Source of the DNA: Trichobilharzia regenti
Taxonomy: Eukaryota > Platyhelminthes > Trematoda > Strigeidida > Schistosomatidae
Assembly: GCA_944472135.2 (NCBI GenBank)
Contig: OX235262.1
Span: 26,645,362-26,709,361 of the forward strand
Direction: 5' to 3'
DNA: 64,000 nucleotides
The notes beneath the pieces are model-generated. The model was given only the letters and a program-made list of their open reading frames with translations. It searched no databases and was not told where the DNA came from. Position numbers and translations under genes: made by a program. Numbering within the stretch: position 1 is the first letter of the stretch; each line of letters begins with the position of its first letter. Positions 55,412 through 64,000 of this stretch are shown here, piece after piece.

Positions 55412-55812
55412 TTACGAGTTGATCACGGATTGATATCAGTTAGAGAACCATTAAAAGCCATCAGGGAGTTTTGGACAGCTGTTTCATCCACTAGTTTGGG
55501 AATCATCTGAAGTACGCACTCACCACAGGTGCTTAGACCCGTGGTTACAAGGCAAGCTCAGTTCAGTGGTTCATGGATTCTAACTTCTACCAAATTGTGA
55601 TTTAGCGCAACCCCGACTAATGTCGTCGGTGGCTGAATGATATACCAGCGAGCTTGCCTTGCAACCGGAGGGTCATGGTTTCTAACCCCCTGTGGTGGGT
55701 GCATACTTTTGATGATTCCCCAAAAAAACTAGGATCAAACAGCTGTCCATTATTCCCTAGTGGTTTCCAATGGCTCTCTAGCTGATATCAATCCGTGATC
55801 AACTTGTAAAAA
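55412..55812. repeat. SINE-A inverted composite with matching outer ends
   Basis: The reversed half (55420 to about 55630) and plus half (about 55630-55812) meet in the tRNA-like region. The outermost bases TACGAGTTGATCACGGATTG and CAATCCGTGATCAACTTGTA are inverted copies (one mismatch), so the whole unit can fold back on itself. Confidence 0.75.
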
Positions 55813-56354
55813 TAAATAATTCAATATAACCCACCTGAGCTACGAATCTTCTCTGTCATTTCAGAATCTAATGTTCTCTTGACAAAGTTTAAAAGCAGAA
55901 GGCAAGACACGAAGGCCAAAGTATATTTTCAAGTGATCAAACAGCTTTTTATATCTATATACAGTTTATACTCTTTAATCAATCACTGAGCCTGTTAACT
56001 TGGTTTACATTAAGCGACATGAAATAGAATGTTCAAATACATACATAGTATTCTGTTGCTAATACAGTATTGAACTGCGGGAATAGTATTCAGACGTTAA
56101 CACCAACTTATACAATGGTTCTTACTGTGAGAATAATATTCGGTTGGAACCCATTGTCAGTATCCCACCATCACAATAGTATGGTGAGGAGAAAAATAAC
56201 AAATATTACAAAGCCTAGTTGATGTTTACACTTATGGGAGAATCAACAAAGAAAAGTGAGAGGGCTATAAATATAAGAAGAAGAAGAAGAACAGTAAAAC
56301 TTGATAGTATAAGGATGGAGAACATTTTTGATTTCACTATTAGAAAGAAGGTTC
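55813..56354. other. No gene; (AGA)n tract
   Basis: A short (AGA)n run lies at about 56274-56290. The sequence otherwise shows no gene or recognised repeat up to the tetranucleotide array. Confidence 0.5.
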
Positions 56355-56388
<34 letters not shown>

Positions 56389-56401
56389 CAGTTAGTTAGT
56401 C

Positions 56402-56440
<39 letters not shown>

Positions 56441-56449
56441 CAGTCAGTC

Positions 56450-56480
<31 letters not shown>

Positions 56481-56713
56481 CAGTTAGTTAGTTAGTTAGT
56501 TAGTCAGTTAGTTAGTCAGTTAGTTAGTTAGTCAGTTAGTTAGTTAGTCAGTTAGTTAGTTAGTTAGTTAGTTAGTCAGTTAGTTAGTCAGTTAGTTAGT
56601 CAGTTAGTTAGTCAGTTAGTTAGTTAGTTAGTTAGTCAGTTGGTTAGTTAGTAAGTCAGTTAGTTAGTTAGTTAGTCAGTTAGTTAGTCAGTTAGTTAGT
56701 TAGTTAGTTAGTC

Positions 56714-56752
<39 letters not shown>

Positions 56753-56841
56753 CGGTTAGTTAGTCAGTTAGTTAGTCAGTTAGTTAGTCAGTTAGTTAGT
56801 TAGTTAGTCAGTTAGTTAGTTAGTTAGTTAGTTAGTCAGTC

Positions 56842-56872
<31 letters not shown>

Positions 56873-56873
56873 C

Positions 56874-56904
<31 letters not shown>

Positions 56905-56937
56905 CAGTTAGTTAGTCAGTAAGTTAGTTAGTTAGTC

Positions 56938-56968
<31 letters not shown>

Positions 56969-57037
56969 CAGTTAGTTAGTTAGTTAGTTAGTCAGTTAGT
57001 TAGTTAGTTAGTCAGTTAGTTAGTCAGTTAGTTAGTC

Positions 57038-57088
<51 letters not shown>

Positions 57089-57125
57089 CAGTTAGTTAGT
57101 CAGTTAGTTAGTCAGTTAGTTAGTC

Positions 57126-57156
<31 letters not shown>

Positions 57157-57301
57157 CAGTTAGTTAGTCAGTTAGTTAGTCAGTTAGTTAGTTAGTTAGT
57201 TAGTCAGTTAGTTAGTTAGTTAGTCAGATAGTTAGTCAGTTAGTTAGTCAGTTAGTTAGTCAGTTAGTCAGTTAGTTAGTTAGTTAGTTAGTTAGTCAGT
57301 C

Positions 57302-57332
<31 letters not shown>

Positions 57333-57353
57333 CAGTTAGTTAGTTAGTTAGTC

Positions 57354-57384
<31 letters not shown>

Positions 57385-57409
57385 CAGTTAGTTAGTTAGT
57401 TAGTTAGTC

Positions 57410-57440
<31 letters not shown>

Positions 57441-57517
57441 CAGTTAGTTAGTCAGTTAGTTAGTCAGTTAGTTAGTTAGTTAGTCAGTTAGTTAGTTAGT
57501 TAGTTAGTTAGTCAGTC

Positions 57518-57548
<31 letters not shown>

Positions 57549-57549
57549 C

Positions 57550-57580
<31 letters not shown>

Positions 57581-57629
57581 CAGTTAGTTAGTCAGTAAGT
57601 TAGTTAGTCAGTTAGTTAGTTAGTTAGTC

Positions 57630-57660
<31 letters not shown>

Positions 57661-57685
57661 CAGTTAGTTAGTTAGTTAGTTAGTC

Positions 57686-57724
<39 letters not shown>

Positions 57725-58045
57725 CAGTCAGTTAGTTAGTTAGTTAGTTAGTCAGTTAGTTAGTTAGTTAGTTAGTTAGTCAGTTAGTTAGTCAGTTAGT
57801 TAGTTAGTCAGTTAGTTAGTTAGTCAGTTAGTTAGTTAGTCAGTTAGTTAGTTAGTTAGTTAGTTAGTCAGTTAGTTAGTCAGTTAGTTAGTCAGTTAGT
57901 TAGTCAGTTAGTTAGTTAGTTAGTTAGTCAGTTGGTTAGTTAGTAAGTCAGTTAGTTAGTTAGTTAGTCAGTTAGTTAGTCAGTTAGTTAGTCAGTTAGT
58001 TAGTTAGTTAGTCAGTTAGTTAGTTAGTTAGTTAGTTAGTCAGTC

Positions 58046-58080
<35 letters not shown>

Positions 58081-58081
58081 C

Positions 58082-58112
<31 letters not shown>

Positions 58113-58161
58113 CAGTTAGTTAGTCAGTAAGTTAGTTAGTCAGTTAGTTAGTTAGTTAGTC

Positions 58162-58192
<31 letters not shown>

Positions 58193-58217
58193 CAGTTAGT
58201 TAGTTAGTTAGTTAGTC

Positions 58218-58252
<35 letters not shown>

Positions 58253-58373
58253 CAGTCAGTTAGTTAGTTAGTTAGTCAGTTAGTTAGTTAGTTAGTCAGT
58301 TAGTTAGTTAGTTAGTCAGTTAGTTAGTTAGTTAGTTAGTTAGTCAGTTAGTTAGTTAGTCAGTTAGTTAGTC

Positions 58374-58404
<31 letters not shown>

Positions 58405-58405
58405 C

Positions 58406-58444
<39 letters not shown>

Positions 58445-58445
58445 C

Positions 58446-58476
<31 letters not shown>

Positions 58477-58497
58477 CAGTTAGTTAGTTAGTTAGTC

Positions 58498-58532
<35 letters not shown>

Positions 58533-58597
58533 CAGTTAGTTAGTTAGTCAGTTAGTTAGTTAGTCAGTTACTTAGTTAGTTAGTCAGTTAGTTAGTC

Positions 58598-58644
<47 letters not shown>

Positions 58645-58681
58645 CAGTTAGTTAGTCAGTTAGTTAGTCAGTTAGTTAGTC

Positions 58682-58712
<31 letters not shown>

Positions 58713-58841
58713 CAGTTAGTTAGTCAGTTAGTTAGTCAGTTAGTTAGTTAGTTAGTTAGTCAGTTAGTTAGTTAGTTAGTCAGTTAGTTAGTCAGTTAGT
58801 TAGTCAGTTAGTTAGTCAGTTAGTTAGTCAGTTAGTTAGTC

Positions 58842-58896
<55 letters not shown>

Positions 58897-58941
58897 CAGT
58901 TAGTTAGTCAGTTAGTTAGTTAGTTAGTCAGTTAGTTAGTC

Positions 58942-58992
<51 letters not shown>

Positions 58993-58993
58993 C

Positions 58994-59024
<31 letters not shown>

Positions 59025-59081
59025 CAGTTAGTTAGTTAGTCAGTTAGTTAGTTAGTTACTTAGTTAGTTAGTCAGTCAGTC

Positions 59082-59116
<35 letters not shown>

Positions 59117-59117
59117 C

Positions 59118-59148
<31 letters not shown>

Positions 59149-59337
59149 CAGTTAGTTAGTTAGTTAGTTACTTAGTTAGTTAGTTAGTTAGTTAGTTAGT
59201 CAGTTAGTTAGTCAGTTAGTTAGTCAGTTAGTTAGTTAGTTAGTCAGTTAGTTAGTTAGTTAGTCAGTTAGTTAGTCAGTTAGTTAGTTAGTTAGTCAGT
59301 TAGTTAGTTAGTTAGTCAGTTAGTTAGTTAGTTAGTC

Positions 59338-59368
<31 letters not shown>

Positions 59369-59429
59369 CAGTTAGTTAGTTAGTCAGTTAGTTAGTCAGT
59401 TAATTAGTTAGTTAGTTAGTTAGTTAGTC

Positions 59430-59468
<39 letters not shown>

Positions 59469-59469
59469 C

Positions 59470-59500
<31 letters not shown>

Positions 59501-59521
59501 CAGTTAGTTAGTTAGTTAGTC

Positions 59522-59556
<35 letters not shown>

Positions 59557-59621
59557 CAGTTAGTTAGTTAGTCAGTTAGTTAGTTAGTCAGTTAGTTAGT
59601 TAGTTAGTCAGTTAGTTAGTC

Positions 59622-59668
<47 letters not shown>

Positions 59669-59894
59669 CAGTTAGTTAGTCAGTTAGTTAGTCAGTTAGT
59701 TAGTCAGTTAGTTAGTTAGTTAGTTAGTCAGTTAGTTAGTTAGTTAGTCAGTTAGTTAGTCAGTTAGTTAGTTAGTTAGTCAGTTAGTTAGTTAGTCAGT
59801 TAGTTAGTTAGTTAGTCAGTTAGTTAGTCAGTTAGTTAGTCAGTTAGTTAGTCAGTTAGTTAGTCAGTTAGTTAGTTAGTTAGTTAGTCAGTTG

Positions 59895-59940
<46 letters not shown>

Positions 59941-59985
59941 CAGTTAGTTAGTTAGTTAGTCAGTTAGTTAGTTAGTCAGTCAGTC

Positions 59986-60032
<47 letters not shown>

Positions 60033-60185
60033 CAGTTAGTTAGTTAGTTAGTTAGTCAGTTAGTTAGTCAGTTAGTTAGTTAGTTAGTTAGTCAGTTAGT
60101 TAGTTAGTTAGTTAGTTAGTCAGTTAGTTAGTCAGTTAGTTAGTTAGTTAGTCAGTTAGTTAGTTAGTTAGTCAGTTAGTTAGTC

Positions 60186-60216
<31 letters not shown>

Positions 60217-60585
60217 CAGTTAGTTAGTTAGTCAGTTAGTTAGTCAGTTAGTTAGTCAGTTAGTTAGTCAGTTAGTTAGTTAGTTAGTTAGTCAGTTAGT
60301 TAGTTAGTTAGTCAGTTAGTTAGTCAGTTAGTTAGTTAGTTAGTCAGTTAGTTAGTCAGTTAGTTAGTCAGTTAGTTAGTTATTTAGTTAGTTAGTTAGT
60401 TAGTTAGTTAGTCAGTTAGTTAGTTAGTTAGTTAGTCAGTTAGTTAGTCAGTTAGTTAGTTAGTTAGTTAGTTAGTCAGTTAGTTAGTTAGTTAGTTAGT
60501 CAGTTAGTTAGTAAGTTAATCAGTTAGTTAGTTAGTCAGTTAGTTAGTTAGTTAGTTAGTTAGTCAGTTAGTTAGTTAGTTAGTC

Positions 60586-60624
<39 letters not shown>

Positions 60625-60629
60625 CAGTC

Positions 60630-60664
<35 letters not shown>

Positions 60665-60721
60665 CAGTTAGTTAGTCAGTTAGTTAGTTAGTTAGTCAGT
60701 TGGTTAGTTAGTCAGTCAGTC

Positions 60722-60788
<67 letters not shown>

Positions 60789-60793
60789 CAGTC

Positions 60794-60860
<67 letters not shown>

Positions 60861-60989
60861 CAGTTAGTTAGTCAGTTAGTTAGTCAGTTAGTTAGTCAGT
60901 TAGTTAGTTAGTTAGTTAGTCAGTTAGTTAGTTAGTTAGTCAGTTAGTTAGTCAGTTAGTTAGTTAGTTAGTCAGTTAGTTAGTTAGTC

Positions 60990-61030
<41 letters not shown>
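56355..61030 (+). repeat. 4.7 kb TTAG/TCAG tetranucleotide array with higher-order structure
   Basis: About 1,170 tandem 4 bp units, almost all TTAG or TCAG on the plus strand. From 56401 to the end every 60-base row starts in the same register, so no net insertion or deletion disturbs the 4 bp phase. Rare other variants exist (GTTGG, GTAAG, TTACT, TTATT, TTAAT). Spacing of the TCAG units is patterned, with the same series of gaps recurring at ~56765, ~57441 and ~57969. All frames contain stops, so it is non-coding. Confidence 0.97.
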
Positions 61031-61334
61031 TTTTGTGCCTGATACAATAGAAAAGTGATAATTACAAGCCAATGCCATATTATCTATCGAGGTAAATGTA
61101 TGAGAACAATAAATAAGGGTGTAATAGTCTACTGGTCGTGAAATACTGACCTTTTTAAGGTCATAATTTATCTCATTACTCACACGGTGTATTTTTACAA
61201 GAATACAAGCAGAGCATAGATTGAGTAGAACACGGGTGAATTAGGCAACACCCTTTAATATTAGCCATCATGAACCTCCAATAAAACGCCATATGGAAGA
61301 ACATTCCATGTACAGATGAAATGGACAATGATAT
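61031..61334. other. No gene recognised
   Basis: Unique-looking flank of the array. Confidence 0.4.
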
Positions 61335-61822
61335 ACATTATAATAAAGGTTTTTTGTATTTGCCATGAATGAAAAACAAAACGATACTGTTGTGTTTACT
61401 GACGTTTCGCTATTCAATGGTGCTAATAGCTTTATCAAAGTATCAATAAACCAGAATTTACAAAATTCACTCAGCTTATATATAACAACTTAATCATCGT
61501 TCCTCAGTATGGGATCATTTTTCATTGTCAAATTGACCAATTGGTAAAGATAATAAACCGGGTGTAGAATGTTGGGTTTGATAAGTGCATAAAATCATAA
61601 AATCAGCATGTGTTTACATAATGAAATTGCTTATCATATTTGTGTTGATTTTGTCACTTCATGGGTGGGGAAGGGGTGTTGTAACCAGGTCAGATTCTGT
61701 TTAGTCCATCATTCCTATTCAAACAATTTGGATTCCATTTGATCATATGAAGTACTTCTGATGATATTAGACGTTCTTTGTGATTTCTGAAATTTTTCTG
61801 GATGGTGATTTCAATAATTAAT
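61335..61822 (-). mobile_element. Penelope-like element, 3' end
   Basis: Reverse complement of the PLE at about 18.53-18.99 kb, including the LISSEALHIKW-type coding end (IRRTSHD-like in this copy, frames broken) and the non-coding 3' part. On the minus strand TTGATAAAG, GCTATT/AATAGC stem and CGAAACGTC form a hammerhead-like arrangement at about 61395-61445. Confidence 0.78.
61395..61445 (-). ncRNA. PLE-type hammerhead-like motif
   Basis: Minus strand: TTGATAA in place of CTGATGA, a perfect 6 bp stem GCTATT/AATAGC, then GAAACGTC. The stem and second core block are kept but the first core block has two changes, so it is probably inactive. The 18.9 kb copy has the same layout. Confidence 0.4.
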
Positions 61823-62015
61823 TCAATTTTAGATTTTCCCGTCGATTGATTGGACCGAAGTGCTCGGTCTCAGATTGACATATCGCCTTCTTGTGCAGGT
61901 TCTTCAACGATGTCTGAGCATGTAATTAGAAGTTAACTGGTGGATGGTGGCTATCAGTGGAATGAATCCAGGACAACACGCATTTCGTCCTATTCGGGAC
62001 TAGTCAGTTAGTGAG
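61823..62015 (-). mobile_element. SINE-D fragment with hammerhead remnant
   Basis: GATTTTCCCGTCGATTGATT and CCGAAGTGCTCGGTCTCAG match 1152-1195. The minus strand near 61950-62005 has CTGACTAG, GTCC/GGAC stem II and CGAAAT. C3 is kept here but G8 is changed to T. Confidence 0.7.
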
Positions 62016-62541
62016 TGATAGTCTATCAGGAGAACATCCAACGGACAGAAATTGTAATTTCTAAACAGTATCCTTCAAATATATTGATTTCATCACTTGA
62101 ATAATAATAATCGTGCATACATTAGACTAAATAAAGCTAGAAGTTCTATGTTTACCTTATCGATTTTCACTTGATTTCACACTGAATAGGTTCATACACG
62201 TCAAACTTTATCTCTCCTATGTTGTAAACTACTGATAAGTTGTGTTTTCTTTTATAAGTTAGTGTGTTTACTGTTTTTTGAAAGTAGAAAAAAACATTTC
62301 GTTGTTTATTTATTCACGTATCAACATGTCTACTGATAGATAGATATATAGATAACTTGCCAAATATCATGGCAAAATAAATAAATTGACCTTGCATGTG
62401 TAAGCTTACTTATTCTATATACTATTAGACAAAAGAAAGTAGTATAACTTAGATAAGAGTTAATCAAATCAAATTATCTAACTAATGTTTTGTACCTTTT
62501 GTTGGTTTCCCAAGTAGTAGTTAAGCTGATCCAGAAGTTAA
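62016..62541. other. No gene recognised
   Basis: AT-rich; nothing placed. Confidence 0.4.
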
Positions 62542-62802
62542 GTGATCATAGTTGTTTCGGCAGTTCATGTTTTCACCTGTTTTTTTTTAACTGGTTTCCA
62601 TTTTCCTGATACGGGTACGTTGACTACTGATTCTAAACAATTAAGTGGTATTTTTTTCTTTAGAAAATTTAGTATTTTTTGGATTGATTCCAAATGCTGC
62701 TATAGTCCTGATGCTATATATGCAAGAAATTACATTGGAAATTTAAGAAAAGAGGGTTTTCTTTTAAGATTTTCTGAAAAATTCAAATGCATTCAAAGCT
62801 AA
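62542..62802 (+). CDS. Unrecognised small reading frame
   Basis: 86 codons. The second half (WIDSKCCYSPDAIYARNYIG, then LRKEGFLLRFSEKFK) is hydrophilic and follows an acceptor-like TTTTTTTCTTTAG. I do not recognise it and find no partner exon; a chance frame is quite possible. Confidence 0.15.
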   Translation: MIIVVSAVHVFTCFFLTGFHFPDTGTLTTDSKQLSGIFFFRKFSIFWIDSKCCYSPDAIYARNYIGNLRKEGFLLRFSEKFKCIQS

Positions 62803-62825
62803 GTAAATTAGAATGATTCACACTA

Positions 62826-62930
62826 GATGGCAGTTGGAGGCGATTGGCAGGAAGCCTTGTTTGACTCAAGTTTTCGTGCTAGTTGGCAGTCACCAGTAAG
62901 CAAGGTGTATCTGCAAACAAGGCATTCGGG
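62826..62930 (-). mobile_element. SINE-E fragment
   Basis: AGATGGCAGTTGGAGGCGAT, GCAGGAAGCCTTG and GTGCTAGTTGGCAGTCACCA match SINE-E at 21.9-22.3 kb. It joins directly to the truncated LINE that follows. Confidence 0.65.
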
Positions 62931-63855
62931 TATAACTCAACCCCCACTGCCTCTTACAGTTCATAAACTCTTTCATCCTACCTATTCTTCTTTATTGTTC
63001 ACCCCTGCTTATTCTTTACTGGTTTGCTTAAAAAGGACTATGGCGAAATTCGTAGAATGTTGAAGACTGTCAGTAGGGTGAGTGGTGTCCCAGTGGACCA
63101 CATAGCTAGTTAACGTCGTTGTCGATAGGCACTTGACTTCGTGCAATAAATTTGCTAGAGAGATTTTGTCTGACTTGGAGCATCCGCTTTACCCTCAGCT
63201 TTCACCTTGCATCTCCTCAGGTAGAACAAGAGGTAACTTCAGAAAACTGTATGCTCGCAAGTCTAAGTATAAGAATTCTATGACACCATACTTGGCACGT
63301 ATTTTATGTGATGAAAATAGTGTCAGGCAAGAATTAACTAACCTTCTTTCATCTAGTAAATAGACAATTTCCTCCATCCATCCATCCTTATATACCTTCA
63401 AGTTTTACTTTTATTACTTCTATTATATTTATGGTCCTGTTAATTCTCTGTTTTACTCTCATAATTGCAAACACCAACTTATCTCCATGACGGCTGTAAT
63501 CTTTGTTTTTCCCTTCACCATCACCATCATGTAAAGAGAACATTATATTCAATATTTTTAAACAAGCTAGGATTTGTATACCACATTGACAATACTGTGT
63601 ATAACAAGCCAAAGGCAATTTTCACTTGTATTCTTATTATTATTACCCTAGCTGTTATCATTATTATTATTTCCATTTTATATGCTGCATGCTTTTGACA
63701 TTACCCCTATTGTAAATGTGGAAAGTTTTCTGTGTGATTAATTTAATTTATAATTTGAGGAAATTAGATGCGATATTGTGATTAATACTGAAAATCTCAT
63801 TCTGTATCACAAGTACTGTTTTTGGAATAAAGTAAATGATTGTTATTATTATTAT
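62930..63855 (+). mobile_element. CR1/jockey-type LINE (LINE-3), 5' truncated, plus strand
   Basis: Starts inside the RT thumb (equivalent of RHSGITQ; frame broken). An open segment 63133-63363 reads KFAREILSDLEHPLYPQLSP and ARILCDENSVRQELTNLLSS to the stop. The 3' UTR ends TTTTTGGAATAAAGTAAATG before (TTA)n at about 63842-63860. It is the plus-strand relative of LINE-1 and LINE-2. Confidence 0.87.
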
Positions 63856-63884
63856 TATTGGATGAACTCATTTCCTTATTCACA

Positions 63885-64000
63885 TTTGAACTCGCGTCAC
63901 CCAGTGCTGCAGTGAAAGACGTTAACATTTAATTAGAACAATTCTTAGTGCACTGTGATGGCGAACCACCAAAAGTGGTCGCCACATTCCTAAATTGACT
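63885..64000 (-). mobile_element. SINE-E, cut by window end
   Basis: CATTTGAACTCGCGTCACCC and GTGCTGCAGTGAAAGACGTT match the reversed tRNA-like head region of SINE-E at 21.97-22.03 kb. Confidence 0.65.

Noticed and set aside
56355..61030. Telomere or telomere-associated repeat
   Set aside because: Units are TTAG/TCAG, not TTAGGG, and unique sequence continues on both sides.
1..64000. CRISPR arrays, operons, bacterial promoters or rRNA genes
   Set aside because: The repeats lack regular spacers, and codon, intron and element content are eukaryotic throughout.

Overview
The window is eukaryotic, AT-rich and almost entirely interspersed repeats. It looks like a schistosome (Schistosoma or a close blood-fluke relative). 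The grounds are Sm-alpha-type SINEs carrying hammerhead-ribozyme modules, RTE and CR1/jockey-type LINEs, Penelope-like elements (PLEs) with GIY-YIG endonucleases, and host exons split by very long repeat-filled introns. The species cannot be fixed from sequence alone. There is no prokaryotic, CRISPR or rRNA content.

Only one host gene is clear. It lies on the minus strand and encodes the N-terminal ~184 residues of a cationic amino acid transporter of the SLC7A4/SLC7A14 type. Exon 1 (37100-37319, with the ATG), exon 2 (7828-7979) and exon 3 (1613-1794) join in phase across introns of about 29.1 kb and 6.0 kb. The rest of the gene lies beyond position 1. Positions 37.3-64 kb are upstream of the gene and hold no confident host gene.

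Repeat families, with provisional names used below. SINE-A is ~390 bp, with an internal tRNA-like pol III promoter followed by a hammerhead-like fold; it is often found as inverted composites. SINE-B and SINE-C share a tRNA-derived head but have different 3' tails: B ends like the RTE LINEs here, and C ends like the CR1-type LINE at 50.7 kb. SINE-D is Sm-alpha-like, with a hammerhead. SINE-E is another tRNA-like repeat. R1 is a ~230 bp element with internal inverted repeats.

Layout. 1-37 kb: transporter gene with introns full of SINEs, RTE remnants (10.6, 14.2, 16.4, 24.0, 26.3, 29.7 and 35.9 kb) and PLE copies (5.2, 12.5, 16.9, 18.3 and 25.2 kb). 38.5-44.6 kb: a ~1 kb near-identical inverted repeat around a 2.8 kb spacer, built on RTE copies. 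45-55 kb: PLE and RTE remnants and two neighbouring minus-strand CR1/jockey-type LINEs; the one at 47.4-50.5 kb keeps complete endonuclease and RT domains broken only by two single-base homopolymer shifts. 56.4-61.0 kb: a 4.7 kb TTAG/TCAG tetranucleotide array with higher-order structure. 61.3-64 kb: PLE, SINE-D, SINE-E and LINE 3' ends.

The LINEs plausibly supply the enzymes that move the SINEs, and the hammerhead modules in SINEs and PLE termini form a second recurring theme.
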